DNA of 64,000 nt from Anaerolineales bacterium UBA6055 (GCA_002428985.1 DIYL01000053.1:295700-359699), one strand, 5' to 3'; positions 1 to 8,687 are shown, counted from the first letter of the stretch. Program-made: numbers and translations. Notes: generated from the letters alone by a model not told the origin.

Positions 1-114
1 ACCACGCTTTGTGGTTGTTGTATGATAGCTGTTGAAGAAAATCTAGTGTAATTTGTAGTGACATTTTGTTGGTCTCCTATGTAAATTGATGCATCTATCT
101 GAATGAAAAATACG

Positions 115-1395
115 CTATGAACTTGTGTTTGACACCTGTGTAAAAGCTTCGCGGCGTGATAACATCTTTTCCGACATCACAATACCGCGACCTGCTTCAC
201 TCCATGGACAAACCTCAATGCAAATGCCACACCCACCGTTATCGCTGAAGTAAGGCACACATCTGTCAAAATCGACATACCAGCGCTCCTCACCACGGAC
301 CATCTGCTTTGTATCAAAGATGGCATGTGGCGGGCAGTTTGTGACGCAGATCTGGCAGCTTGCACAGAAATCATCGACACCAATATCTGCAAACTCGTCA
401 ATAGCAAGTGGTAGATCGGTCAGGACCGTCGCCAGACGAATGTTTGAGCCATATTCCTTATTAATCAGAGACCCATGTTTGCCAAGTTGTCCAATACCTG
501 CATCGACTGCAATTGGAATATGCAAGACATGACCAGCATAGAGCGTAGAAGCCGAACTTGCACCCCATCCCATTGCTCGAATACGTTGAGCAATATCAAT
601 AGCGATGTTTCCCACATCAAGATAGCCTTCCATAACGGCATTGCATGCTTCTCGTGAGGGAACAGTCAACATAGCCTCCCGATCCATCGTAGCGGCAATG
701 CTGATAGCATACTGGTATGAGACTTCAGCTCCCTCGAAAAGATGGTGTTCTTTAACTTCGGTTATGCCAACCGCAACAGCACCCCGTTCGATTACAGCAG
801 CTTTTACAATTTCACTCATGGTCTCAGGATCATCTATGGTTTGTTGAACCGGGTTGATAGGTCCATCGGCGTGACGGTTATCCCATTTGGACTGCTGTGA
901 TTGGTTGAACGTTGTCAAAGTATCCATAATGTGAAAGTAAAACTCTAATCCGCCCCATGGTGCGGTGTAGTCAACCGTATGGAAGACCGTTCCAGGACGA
1001 CGAAATTCCGTTTCGTTCAGACCATTGATCAGATTGCCACTACGCGGTGGTTTACGATAAGAGAAGGGATAATTAGTACTAGGATAGCTATCCCGCTTGA
1101 TTGCACGACTAACACGCGTTGGGACATGATGGTTAGGGGTCAAATCGGCCATCTCTTCAGCCACTGGATTGTGCACTGAGGTATCCCGTTTACCGAATGT
1201 GAGATCGTCAATCCAGATGGTCTCACCTGCCTTGCGTTTCCGATTTAGCCGCCACTTTACGATCTGTCCGGGGCCTCCCACAAATGCCGTTAGAAAGCCA
1301 ATACGCAACGCATAGGTGAGACTTTTTCGCCAGATGGCAAGGCGTTCACGCCATGTGCCACGATATAATTCCTCAGGAAGGTTAGTTGGTGTCAA
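115..1395 (-). CDS. Reductive-dehalogenase-like 4Fe-4S protein
   Basis: A 426-residue protein with two ferredoxin-type cluster motifs near the C-terminus: CASCQICVTNCPP, and a second set ending CGICIEVCPW. The region before them (GIGQLGKHGSLINKEYG, then NIRLATVLTDLPL) resembles the cobalamin-binding core shared by reductive dehalogenases and epoxyqueuosine reductase. The N-terminus lacks a clear Tat signal but has a short hydrophobic stretch near residue 30. This suggests a cytosolic or membrane-associated corrinoid/Fe-S reductase. Dehalogenation itself cannot be claimed, because many family members have unknown substrates. The start is a TTG with GGAG about 7-8 bases upstream. The gene is divergent from the WYL regulator, with about 110 bp between them, so that regulator may control it. 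Family recognition is good; substrate is unknown. Confidence 0.75.
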   Translation of the reverse strand: MTPTNLPEELYRGTWRERLAIWRKSLTYALRIGFLTAFVGGPGQIVKWRLNRKRKAGETIWIDDLTFGKRDTSVHNPVAEEMADLTPNHHVPTRVSRAIKRDSYPSTNYPFSYRKPPRSGNLINGLNETEFRRPGTVFHTVDYTAPWGGLEFYFHIMDTLTTFNQSQQSKWDNRHADGPINPVQQTIDDPETMSEIVKAAVIERGAVAVGITEVKEHHLFEGAEVSYQYAISIAATMDREAMLTVPSREACNAVMEGYLDVGNIAIDIAQRIRAMGWGASSASTLYAGHVLHIPIAVDAGIGQLGKHGSLINKEYGSNIRLATVLTDLPLAIDEFADIGVDDFCASCQICVTNCPPHAIFDTKQMVRGEERWYVDFDRCVPYFSDNGGCGICIEVCPWSEAGRGIVMSEKMLSRREAFTQVSNTSS

Positions 1396-1506
1396 ATTAA
1401 AGCTCCATTCACTAATAAAACATGAGTTTGTTACAGATTCACACTTTTCATGATAAGCTGTATATAGGGCAAAAAGCCGCCTAATTGAGATGAGAGATCA
1501 ATAAAT

Positions 1507-2454
1507 ATGCGTACAAACACGCTGCGTCTGTTAGCTTTGTTGGAATTATTGCAGTCCCGCTCAAAAGTAACTGGCACTGAGATTGCAGAGTATCTCGAAG
1601 TCGATAAACGTGCTGTCAGGCGCTATATTAAATCCTTGCAGGATATTGGCATTCCTATTCAAGCAGAACGAGGACGATATGGCGCATATTTGCTCGATAG
1701 AGGCTTCAAGATTCCTCCTATTATGTTCAATGAAGAGGAAATTATTGCTTTAACGCTGGGGCTAATGACCATTAGGGCTTTTCAGTTTCCCGTTAGCACG
1801 GTTGGGATAACAGGCGCACTTGCTAAGATTGAGAGAGTAATGCCAGTGTCTTTATTAGAACAGGCACTGGCTATTCAAAAGAGTATTCAGTTTCACTACA
1901 CCTATGCAATGACAGAGGTAAAGCCTGAAATTGTTATTTCACTGACTGATGCGATACAAAATCAAAATCGAATACAGATGAGCTATCGCTCATGGCAAGA
2001 CAAACTCAGCACACGTGATATTGAACCCTATGGTGTCGTACTATACGAAGGGTTTTGGTACCTGGTTGGGTACTGTCACTTGCGTTATGCCATCCGAACG
2101 TTTCGAGTCGATCGTCTTGAACAGATTACACTAACGGAATTTCGTTTCAAACGCCCAGAGACATTTGATGCTGAGGCGCATGTTGTAGAGGCCTTGCAAA
2201 AGCCGCCTAATATTCAGTCCATCCGAGTTCTGCTGTTTGCCTCACTGGAGGAGGTACAACGGGCATTTCCCCCTGAAATTGGACAATTCAAAGTAGTTAA
2301 CGATGGTGTTGTATTTGAGCGTCCTGTGTATAGGATAGATTGGATAGCAGCGTTGTTGTTCAATCTTGATTTTTCTTTTCGCGTTCTTGAACCTGATGAC
2401 CTGAAAGAGCGTTTGCGTGTATTAAATCAAAGGCAGATTGAGATTCTTGACTAG
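1507..2454 (+). CDS. WYL-domain transcriptional regulator (YafY/DeoR-like)
   Basis: A 315-residue protein. Residues 1-60 form a winged helix of the HTH_11 type (LLELLQSRSKVTGTEIAEYL, then VDKRAVRRYIKSLQDIGIPI). The middle and C-terminus form a WYL domain (PYGVVLYEGFWYLVGYCHLR, then IRTFRVDRLEQI) and a WCX-like C-terminal extension. WYL proteins bind DNA through the N-terminus and sense a ligand, often a nucleic acid or nucleotide, through the WYL domain. The gene is divergent from the Fe-S reductase at 115-1395, which is a plausible target. The last bases overlap the 3' edge of a tnsC remnant on the other strand, so an old insertion abutted the gene end. Length and motif order are normal. Confidence 0.9.
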   Translation: MRTNTLRLLALLELLQSRSKVTGTEIAEYLEVDKRAVRRYIKSLQDIGIPIQAERGRYGAYLLDRGFKIPPIMFNEEEIIALTLGLMTIRAFQFPVSTVGITGALAKIERVMPVSLLEQALAIQKSIQFHYTYAMTEVKPEIVISLTDAIQNQNRIQMSYRSWQDKLSTRDIEPYGVVLYEGFWYLVGYCHLRYAIRTFRVDRLEQITLTEFRFKRPETFDAEAHVVEALQKPPNIQSIRVLLFASLEEVQRAFPPEIGQFKVVNDGVVFERPVYRIDWIAALLFNLDFSFRVLEPDDLKERLRVLNQRQIEILD

Positions 2455-2890
2455 AATTGAAAGAGCATTTTTGCCTGAAGCAATCTGGTTGATATGATCT
2501 CAATCGCAGATTGTCCCGAATGCGGTTCATTTGCCACAATAATTCGTCTAATGTATAGCTTTGCAAGCAAGTTAATTACACCATGAGTCCATGATACATT
2601 TATTGTCGTATTTCGTCCGTTAGCGGTAGTTTCTATTGATGTGTAATGATATTTCCACAGAGAGTCCAAAAAAATCGTAAATTGGGCTATCTATTTGAAA
2701 TATTTTCCAATTGAGCAAACCCTCTGGCCCTGTCATACAGCGTGAAGATGAGAAAGTTGATGTATCTTTAGCACTAAACTCCTTGGAATCATTGCCACTA
2801 AAGAATAAGCACACAAACACTTTGTTCCAACAATTAGGCAATAATGCCTGAGCATCCTTAATGATGGTGTTGAAATCCGGGAGTCATTAT
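2451..2890 (-). pseudogene. tnsC (Tn7-like AAA+ ATPase) remnant
   Basis: Two overlapping reading frames on the minus strand encode pieces collinear with the C-terminal half of the TnsC at 19883-21517. The first piece reads STFSSSRCMTGPEGLLNWK against STFSSTRRMTGTEGLLDWK in the intact gene. The next reads LDSLWKYHYTSIET against LDSLWDYQYTQVET, then GVINLLAKLYI against GVIDLLVKLYI. The two pieces are in different frames, joined near 2640-2670. A further frame change near 2820-2840 recovers an IVGT matching LVGT. No Walker motifs are present. It is therefore a frameshifted, truncated relic of a transposon related to the complete element at 18-32 kb. Confidence 0.8.
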
Positions 2891-2910
2891 CGATAGCAAC
2901 TACAGCTCTT

Positions 2911-3345
2911 TTATTGTATAGCTAAACGAATAACGGGTATGGTGCGAATACCTTCAGTTTGTTTTTCGTATTTAACGAAATTATCTCCCTGTGACTTAAA
3001 AATTTCGTAGGCTTTATCTCGTTCCTCACCTTCTAGAATTTCAGCAGTCACCCAATGGGTTTTGCCATTGATGTCGACCCTGATGTTATTGTTAGCTGTG
3101 ATGTTGTAGTACCAAGAAGAATGATTTTTAAAACCGCCATTCGACGCTGCAATCATGTAATTGTTATCGTCTCTGATATAAACGACTGGCGTCGAGCGAG
3201 TTTTGCCTGATTTTCGACCTGTTGTGGTCAAAATAAGAACGGGGAAGCCTTGCATCGTCTTCCAGATTTTTCCACCACTACTACGGTACAAAAGTACATG
3301 AAATCGAGTAACAGTTTTCTTTATTGTGTTTTGCAAAGATGCCAT
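2911..3345 (-). CDS. Deazaflavin (F420)-dependent nitroreductase family protein
   Basis: A 144-residue protein of the DDN/nitroreductase split-barrel family. It carries the family core LTTTGRKSGKTRSTPVVYI at about residues 39-57, followed by SNGGFKNHSSWYYNITAN, the usual substrate and cofactor loop. Family members use reduced F420 to reduce nitro or quinone compounds; the exact substrate here is unknown. The start ATG at 3345 gives the usual family length. The gene is monocistronic, downstream of the epimerase gene on the same strand and separated from it by a strong hairpin. A truncated homologue lies at 10735-10946. Confidence 0.85.
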   Translation of the reverse strand: MASLQNTIKKTVTRFHVLLYRSSGGKIWKTMQGFPVLILTTTGRKSGKTRSTPVVYIRDDNNYMIAASNGGFKNHSSWYYNITANNNIRVDINGKTHWVTAEILEGEERDKAYEIFKSQGDNFVKYEKQTEGIRTIPVIRLAIQ

Positions 3346-3435
3346 TGTATTGACTCCAGAATTTAGCCATCGGTTTATACCACTAAGTATTCATGCAATA
3401 GAAGATAACAAGTCGCAACCTGTAATAGAGAAAAT

Positions 3436-3471
3436 GCTTAGTCGTTGTGTGACAACCACAAACGACTAAGC
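3436..3471 (-). terminator. Rho-independent terminator after the epimerase gene
   Basis: GCTTAGTCGTT at 3436-3446 pairs perfectly with AACGACTAAGC at 3461-3471. Reading leftward the stem is followed by ATTTTCTC. It lies 12 bp past the stop of the 3483-4397 gene. Confidence 0.7.
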
Positions 3472-3482
3472 AACGATCCGTG

Positions 3483-4397
3483 TTAGGTTACCTGTGGTTG
3501 GATGTAGGATCCACTCCGTAGGTCATCTAGAATAGACGGAGCAGTTGGCTGCCAGCCAAGGACACGTTTAGCCTTCTCCGCAGAGACACGCATATTGCGA
3601 CCCATATACTGCCCGACAAATCCATATTGCATTGCTTCATGTGGCTCAATAGCTCGGAGTTCGCCTGTAACATCTGCTGGGATCATCGCTGCTTTTACGA
3701 TGTCTTTGATGGCAACAATCTCGCTAACAGCGTTAAATAGTTCACCAATTGGAAGCTGATCTAACATGAGCATATATAGATCCGCAAGGTCATCAACATG
3801 GACGACGGAAAGATGTGAATCGACCCCTGCGACATACGCACCGTATCCTGCTTGTCTTATGCCATGAATCAGACTGTGTGCCACGCCACCACCACCATTA
3901 CCATAAACAATAGATGGCCGGATTATCATGCCTCTCACCTCATATTTGGTACTATTTAATACCATTTGCTCTGCTTTGCCGAAACCTTGCAGCGGTCCAT
4001 CATTCGGGATAGGCGTGTCTTCATCTACCAGTGTTTCGCCTGTATCGCCATAAGCACCTGTTCCGCTCGTGGTGATTAACACCTTGTCAGTTCCTTTGAG
4101 TCCGTCGAATAGTGCTTGTTGAGCAACAGCAGCAATTCGTCCAATCTCGGCAAAGTCTTGTATTTCCATCGGACTTGGCATTGCCGTGTGAATGACTACA
4201 TCTGCTAATTTTGCCCCTTCGCTAAGGGAGTCTGGATCTTGGAGGTTGCCACGGTGAACTGTTATCTCCTGACTACGCAATTGCTGTTCAGACTTATCAG
4301 ACCGAGCTAGACCAATCACACCGTGACCACTCGCTTTCAATTTTTGAGCAACTATATTGCCAATATATCCAGTTGCTCCTGTAAGAAAGATCTTCAT
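3483..4397 (-). CDS. NAD-dependent epimerase/dehydratase family protein
   Basis: About 304 residues starting MKIFLTGATGYIGNIVAQKL, a Rossmann nucleotide-binding motif (GATGYIG) at the extreme N-terminus. The ATG at 4397 is chosen over the upstream in-frame start at 4466 because GGGAGGAATTAAAATG gives a strong ribosome binding site and places the Rossmann strand at residue 1. Extended-SDR features follow: a NxxD-like central region, MIIRPSIVYGNGG, and a substrate domain. The substrate is unknown. A palindromic TetR-type operator lies just upstream at 4427-4442, and the tetR gene is immediately upstream on the same strand, so the gene is very likely TetR-repressed. Confidence 0.85.
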   Translation of the reverse strand: MKIFLTGATGYIGNIVAQKLKASGHGVIGLARSDKSEQQLRSQEITVHRGNLQDPDSLSEGAKLADVVIHTAMPSPMEIQDFAEIGRIAAVAQQALFDGLKGTDKVLITTSGTGAYGDTGETLVDEDTPIPNDGPLQGFGKAEQMVLNSTKYEVRGMIIRPSIVYGNGGGGVAHSLIHGIRQAGYGAYVAGVDSHLSVVHVDDLADLYMLMLDQLPIGELFNAVSEIVAIKDIVKAAMIPADVTGELRAIEPHEAMQYGFVGQYMGRNMRVSAEKAKRVLGWQPTAPSILDDLRSGSYIQPQVT

Positions 4398-4426
4398 TTT
4401 AATTCCTCCCAATTTAATATATATAG

Positions 4427-4442
4427 TTGATCGATCGGTCAA
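4427..4442. promoter_or_regulatory. TetR operator upstream of the epimerase gene
   Basis: TTGATCGATCGGTCAA is a near-perfect palindrome. A closely related sequence lies upstream of the tetR gene itself at 5054-5090, which supports binding by the protein encoded between them. Confidence 0.65.
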
Positions 4443-4468
4443 ATCAATAGGCAAAAAAAGAGCCATCC

Positions 4469-5035
4469 CTATTTGGATGCCTCGATGAGCTTATACATCG
4501 ATACTGCCGCATCCCTCAATGGTGCCCCTGTCTGTTCCGTACGTGACAGCAGAATCGCACCCTCTATGGTCGCTGTGACACTGATAGCAATGCTTCTTGC
4601 TTTACTTTGAGGTATTCCGTCTGCAATTAACTTTTCCTTTATCACGTCTGTCAATTGACGATAGGCATCCCGACAGGCAATACGTAGTTGGTGATTCGTT
4701 GTAGCAGACTCCTGCGCGATAGCTGCAACTGGCGCACCAACACAGAAATTATTGGCTTCTCCTCGCTCTGCCATAGCATTCATTAGTTCGAAGACAGCTT
4801 CTTCGGCAGTATCGCATTCTTGGAACATTGCCTGCATGACATTCGCCGTTACATTTGCTTGAACTTGAATTGCTTCGACCACAAGTTCCTCTTTACCGTC
4901 CGGGAAAAAATGGTATAACGATCCTCTCTGTGCACCACAGGCATTTAGGATGCTACGTGTACTTGTACCGTGATACCCTTGTTCCTCCAGCAGCTTGATC
5001 GTTTCTGTTATGAATATCTCTCGACTGAGACGCAA
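4469..5035 (-). CDS. TetR/AcrR family repressor
   Basis: A 188-residue protein with an N-terminal TetR helix-turn-helix: IKLLEEQGYHGTSTRSILNA, then GAQRGSLYHFFPDGKEELV at residues about 12-51. The C-terminal ligand domain resembles the LmrA/YxaF-like subgroup (FCVGAPVAAIAQES). It probably represses itself and the downstream epimerase gene, since related palindromes sit at both promoters. The inducing ligand is unknown. Length and motif positions are standard. Confidence 0.9.
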   Translation of the reverse strand: MRLSREIFITETIKLLEEQGYHGTSTRSILNACGAQRGSLYHFFPDGKEELVVEAIQVQANVTANVMQAMFQECDTAEEAVFELMNAMAERGEANNFCVGAPVAAIAQESATTNHQLRIACRDAYRQLTDVIKEKLIADGIPQSKARSIAISVTATIEGAILLSRTEQTGAPLRDAAVSMYKLIEASK

Positions 5036-5053
5036 TGTGATTTACCTGACTTG

Positions 5054-5090
5054 ACTTATCGATCAAGTGCAACTTTATCGATCGGTCAAG
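5054..5090. promoter_or_regulatory. TetR operator pair at the tetR promoter
   Basis: ACTTATCGATCAAGT at 5054-5068 and CTTTATCGATCGGTCAAG at 5073-5090 share the ATCGATC core with the site at 4427-4442. They lie 20-55 bp upstream of the tetR start, a normal position for autorepression. Confidence 0.6.
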
Positions 5091-5376
5091 TTTTTGTCAA
5101 GAGGCTTTTCTAGTCCAAGTGTTTGGTAAATCCACATAGCACAGAAGGTGATCACTGCTCCGATTTGGGTCAGTATACACGTTTTCCTTGCTGAGTCAGT
5201 CTTTGTGCTTAATTGAGCTTCACAGCCTTGACATATTGAAGAGGTGGAAGGTATATCACATCTTGGAAATTGTTGTAGAACGTTTTCCGGACTCATTTGC
5301 ATCAACTCTACAAGGCTGTCTACGGAAATCGACTGATTCAGGTCTTGATGAAGATGAGAGGTAATTTTTGATATTC

Positions 5377-5469
5377 TTTGATATCACCACACTGGTGGAG
5401 GCAGTTTCGATTGATATTCCCGTTGGCACGAAATTTCAGTACCGAAACATTGACCTTGTGGCGTTGTAG
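5377..5469 (+). pseudogene. 3' fragment of an unidentified gene
   Basis: A frame open from about 5377 to a TAG at 5467-5469 reads FDITTLVEAVSIDIPVGTKF and continues for another ten residues. It has no start codon or ribosome binding site. Composition looks protein-like, and it ends just before the IS3 remnant, so it may be a gene end cut by the insertion. The family is not recognised. Confidence 0.3.
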
Positions 5470-5512
5470 CGGGCACGAAATGTGTCAGATACACTAAACA
5501 GGAGTCAAGAAA

Positions 5513-5809
5513 ATGAGCCAAAGAAAACGTCGACTGTACAGCGATGAATCCAAACGGAATGCCCTGGAATTAGCCAAGACAAGTGACAAAAGTGATGCGC
5601 AGATGGAACGCGATCTGTGGATGTCAGCGGGGCTGCTGAGTAGGTGGCGGGATCGTTATCGCCTGAGTGAGGGGGCGAATGAATTGGAGTTGGGTGAAAT
5701 CCAGCAGTTGAGGGCAGAATTGAAACAACTACAGCGAGAAAATTGGATTCTGACACAGGAGCGTGACATCCTGAAAAAAGCGGTGACAATCTTCTCGAAA
5801 GACCAATAG
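5513..5809 (+). CDS. IS3-family transposase OrfA
   Basis: A 98-residue protein with the HTH_Tnp_1 fold (RRLYSDESKRNALELAKTS, then RDLWMSAGLLSRWRDRYRLS). It ends in the leucine-zipper-like helix typical of OrfA: IQQLRAELKQLQRENWILTQ, then ERDILKKAVTIF. AGGAGTCAAGAAAATG gives a good ribosome binding site. Full-length OrfA proteins are about 90-105 residues, so this part looks intact, but the partner OrfB is truncated. Confidence 0.85.
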   Translation: MSQRKRRLYSDESKRNALELAKTSDKSDAQMERDLWMSAGLLSRWRDRYRLSEGANELELGEIQQLRAELKQLQRENWILTQERDILKKAVTIFSKDQ

Positions 5810-5811
5810 CA

Positions 5812-5997
5812 ATGCGCTACCGGTTCATTCAGTCTAACGCACACACATTTCCGGTGGTACGGATGTGTGTGGTATTGGGCGTCTCGCCGTTAGGGTACTA
5901 TGACTGGCGCGATCATCCGCTGAGTCGGCGTGCCAAATGGAATGCGATGTTGACCGAGAAGACCGAGCAATTTCACCAGATGAGTAATGCCACCTAA
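5812..5997 (+). pseudogene. Truncated IS3-family transposase OrfB
   Basis: Sixty-one codons beginning MRYRFIQSNAHTFPVVRMC, with VLGVSPLGYYDWRDHPLSRR matching the N-terminal HTH_21 segment of IS3 OrfB. The frame stops at 5995-5997, before any DDE residue. Full OrfB is about 280-300 residues. Confidence 0.8.
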
Positions 5998-6062
5998 TGA
6001 GGATAGAAACCTATTCCTGCTCAATCACCTATGTATACAGGACAGGTTTCTACTGACAATGT

Positions 6063-6929
6063 CTAATTTCCTTCTGGTAACACAAATTGATCACTATAAG
6101 CTTCCAGATAATCGTCTAGCGAATAGGGCTTACGACCTAGTATATTCTCGACATCATTGCTGATTTGACCTGCACCATGCTTGTTCCAGTAGTCATACAT
6201 CTCAGCCAATATATCGGCATTGAACTCAGGGACTTCAAATTGAATAAGGGTATCCCGAAAAGTCTGTGGGGGCATGTAAACATAATTGACTGTTTTGTTC
6301 AGCTTTGCACCGATTCGTGCAGCGGCTTTGGCATAGGTCAATGCTTCACCTCCTGTAATATCATAGGTTTTACCGACATGGTCAGGTTGTGTCAGAGCAG
6401 CATAGGCAACTGCCCCAATATCTCGAACATCAACAAAACTAAATGATTGATCACCTGCCGGGTTGATAATGCTATCTCGATAGAGAATGGTGGGTAAATC
6501 AGCCGTGTTGAAATTCTGCATGAAGTTATTAGGACGTAGAATAGTATAATCTACACCAGATGCCTTAAGATGCTGTTCAACTTCATGGTGCTGGCGTGCT
6601 GCCGTGAAATCTGCATCTGCGTTTAACACAGAGAGGTAGACGATGTGTTTGACCCCTCTCTCCTTTGCCATATCGACAATATGGTTTTCGGTTTGAGGTT
6701 GTTCAGCATGGCTTGGTGTGAGCAGAAACAATTTATCTGCGTTGCTGAACAACTGATTCAAGTCATTATCTTCTGTATAACTCCCTTGAACCACCTCAAC
6801 GCCGATGTTGCTCAAGTGTTTTACACCGCTCTCCGAACGTGTGAGTGCTCGAGCAAGCTGATTTTGTTCGGTCAATAGCGTAATGAGTTCACTGCCTACT
6901 TTGCCAGTTGATCCAATAACTGCAATCAT
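6063..6929 (-). CDS. NmrA-like NAD(P)-binding oxidoreductase
   Basis: About 288 residues starting MIAVIGSTGKVGSELITLL, with the GxxGxxG motif at residues 6-12. The ATG at 6929 follows GAAAGG by seven bases; two in-frame ATGs lie just upstream. Family features include KHIVYLSVLNAD and YTILRPNNFMQNF, as in quinone oxidoreductase 2 (QorB)-type NmrA proteins. These bind NAD(P)H and either reduce quinones or act as redox sensors. It is divergent from the HxlR gene at 7053, with the shared operator-like motif between them. This is the first of six regulator-target pairs of this kind. Confidence 0.85.
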   Translation of the reverse strand: MIAVIGSTGKVGSELITLLTEQNQLARALTRSESGVKHLSNIGVEVVQGSYTEDNDLNQLFSNADKLFLLTPSHAEQPQTENHIVDMAKERGVKHIVYLSVLNADADFTAARQHHEVEQHLKASGVDYTILRPNNFMQNFNTADLPTILYRDSIINPAGDQSFSFVDVRDIGAVAYAALTQPDHVGKTYDITGGEALTYAKAAARIGAKLNKTVNYVYMPPQTFRDTLIQFEVPEFNADILAEMYDYWNKHGAGQISNDVENILGRKPYSLDDYLEAYSDQFVLPEGN

Positions 6930-6998
6930 TATCATACCTTTCATATGGTTCGCAACAAATTATCTCCTTCTAGGAAAGCGCATGACATTCTATCTGGC

Positions 6999-7012
6999 AA
7001 GTATGCACTTTT
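6999..7012. promoter_or_regulatory. HxlR-type operator motif, copy 1
   Basis: AAGTATGCACTTTT lies in the NmrA-HxlR divergent spacer. It matches the motif AAGTACGCAGTATTT seen in all six such spacers, allowing three mismatches. Confidence 0.5.
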
Positions 7013-7052
7013 ATGAAATATACTTACCCAAAAGAGAGCATGGAGAGGACCT

Positions 7053-7418
7053 ATGAACGATGAGCAACAGGTTTATAACATCACTGTATTGGATGCAAAC
7101 TGCCCAGCACGCCAAGTATTTGATTTAATCGCTGATAAATGGACGGCTTTAGTAGTTGAAGTCCTGAGTCAAAGAACGATGCGTTATGGAGAAATTAAAC
7201 GAGAAGTCGGTGGTATCTCACACAAAATGCTGACGCAGACCTTACGTAAGCTGGAAGAAAAAACGTTAGTGAAACGCGTCGTCTACCCTGTTGTTCCGCC
7301 TCACGTAGAATATAGTCTGACACCCTTAGGCGAAACGCTGATTGAGCCAATTCATGCCCTTGTGAACTGGGCTGAGAAAAATCAAGATGTGCTGATGGGA
7401 GAAAATACATCAGAATAA
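7053..7418 (+). CDS. HxlR-family transcriptional regulator
   Basis: A 121-residue winged-helix protein. It has the conserved N-terminal cysteine (DANCPARQVFDLIADKW), the recognition region (MRYGEIKREVGGISHKMLTQ) and the wing VVPPHVEYSLTPLGETLIEP. In YodB/HypR-type members the N-terminal cysteine senses electrophiles or disulfide stress; the same role is likely here but inferred. GAGAGGACCT precedes the ATG. It is divergent from the NmrA gene at 6063-6929, its likely target. It is the most divergent of the six paralogues in the window. Confidence 0.9.
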   Translation: MNDEQQVYNITVLDANCPARQVFDLIADKWTALVVEVLSQRTMRYGEIKREVGGISHKMLTQTLRKLEEKTLVKRVVYPVVPPHVEYSLTPLGETLIEPIHALVNWAEKNQDVLMGENTSE

Positions 7419-7510
7419 GCATGTACATCCTTATGATGCGTATGTAACTTAAACCCATGCTAGGAATATCTTTGAGAGTATAATCCACTGCCTTTCGCAG
7501 TAGAGATACT

Positions 7511-8140
7511 TCATTTGGGTTTTGTAGTAAGTTGTGTCATCACCTGCAAGAATGAGCTAACAGGTTGTGCTCCGCTAAAAGCAAAACGCTGATTGAATAC
7601 CAAGAACGGAACACCTGTTACACCAATTTGCATGGCCTTATCCATATCTGATTGAATGGCAGCTAGCTCAGTATTTCCCTCAAGGGCTTTGCGAATTTTA
7701 TGGGTATCAAGACCCTGCACACCGGCAATATCAACCAGTAGGTCAAGATTACCGATGTTGCTTCTATGTTCAAAGTATGCGTCATAGATCGCATCAATCA
7801 TTATGTCACGCCTTTCGGGTGGGGTGGCAGCGATTAACTGATGTGACAATGTGGTATTTGGCATATACTCAATGCGCTCGAAGTTAAATGTCAGTCCAAC
7901 TTGTGTACCCATTTCACGAGGTCGGTTGAACCACTCTTGAGGCAGAACCCGCCCACCGTTTTTAGCGGTCATGTATTCTTGGAAGTTGTATCCTTCTAGT
8001 GGAATGTTTGGGTTTAAATAAAACGCATGATAATAGACTTCAACAGGTTCACCAGTCCATTGGTCCAGGGCCTGTTTCATGTGTGCTTTGCCGATCCTGC
8101 ACCACGGACAAACCGTATCATGGTATACATCAATTCGCAT
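7511..8140 (-). CDS. DsbA-family oxidoreductase, FrnE-like
   Basis: A 209-residue thioredoxin-fold protein with the CPWC active site at residues 11-14 (MRIDVYHDTVCPWCRIGKAH). The cis-proline loop is GVTGVPFLVFNQRFAFSGAQ, as in FrnE and 2-hydroxychromene-2-carboxylate isomerase relatives. No signal peptide is present, so it acts in the cytoplasm, where FrnE-like proteins act as disulfide oxidoreductases or isomerases under oxidative stress. Start: ATG at 8140 after AGAGGATATTTCC. A DoxX-like gene lies upstream on the same strand; the pair fits a thiol-stress regulon with the HxlR regulators around it. Confidence 0.88.
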   Translation of the reverse strand: MRIDVYHDTVCPWCRIGKAHMKQALDQWTGEPVEVYYHAFYLNPNIPLEGYNFQEYMTAKNGGRVLPQEWFNRPREMGTQVGLTFNFERIEYMPNTTLSHQLIAATPPERRDIMIDAIYDAYFEHRSNIGNLDLLVDIAGVQGLDTHKIRKALEGNTELAAIQSDMDKAMQIGVTGVPFLVFNQRFAFSGAQPVSSFLQVMTQLTTKPK

Positions 8141-8243
8141 GGAAATATCCTCTCAAATACTGAAAATAGCCGAATACAGGGAGCCATCCGTGATACTGTC
8201 TCTTCCCTAATGAGCACGAACGGGCCCCTGTGTTCCTGTGAGT

Positions 8244-8642
8244 CTAACTGCGCAACAGCCTCACAGGGAATTTATCACGATGAATGTAGACGAGTATGAG
8301 GCAGGGAATTAGAACGATACTGGCAGGAATAGCACCCAGAAAATCACCAACACGGAAGTGGGAGAGAATAGCTCCTACCATAATAGCTGTGACCCATAGC
8401 GCAGCCATCCCACTTAGACGCGTTTGCAACAAGGCAACAAGAAGCCCAACGCCGCCCATAATCTCAATGGTAGCAATCATCGGGAGCATATCGGTAACAC
8501 CGACAGTGCTCATACTTTCCTCAAACGATTCAGGGGAAATGAATGGCATTACACCAATCACGATGAACATCACGCCAACGATAAACTGAAAAATCCGAAT
8601 GCGATTGGGTGTTGTTTGTGTATGGGATATGTCTGAATCCAT
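8244..8642 (-). CDS. DoxX-like four-helix membrane protein
   Basis: About 132 residues starting MDSDISHTQTTPNRIRIFQF. Four hydrophobic segments are visible: FIVGVMFIVIGVMPFI, MIATIEIMGGVGLLVALL, MAALWVTAIMVGAILSHF and IVLIPCLILVYIH. The pattern IEIMGGVGLL, then HFRVGDF is typical of DoxX/DUF4267-like proteins, a family with poorly defined roles in redox and membrane stress. The start at 8642 is preferred to the upstream in-frame ATG at 8663 because AAGGAGAG precedes it at normal spacing. It is a paralogue of 16209-16598. Confidence 0.8.
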   Translation of the reverse strand: MDSDISHTQTTPNRIRIFQFIVGVMFIVIGVMPFISPESFEESMSTVGVTDMLPMIATIEIMGGVGLLVALLQTRLSGMAALWVTAIMVGAILSHFRVGDFLGAIPASIVLIPCLILVYIHRDKFPVRLLRS

Positions 8643-8687
8643 GTGATTCTCTCCTTCAGGCATTTACCTATAGATTGTTGTAGATAT

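Larger units (their letters stand above)
5513..5997 (+). mobile_element. IS3-family insertion sequence remnant
   Basis: A complete orfA is followed directly by only the first 61 codons of orfB. The DDE catalytic domain of orfB is missing, so the element is not autonomous. The sequence after 5997 shows no further transposase and no convincing terminal inverted repeat. This is the decayed 5' part of an IS3 element. Confidence 0.75.

Noticed and set aside
5075..5305. 76-residue minus-strand reading frame
   Set aside because: It overlaps the TetR operator pair, has no clear ribosome binding site and no recognisable family.
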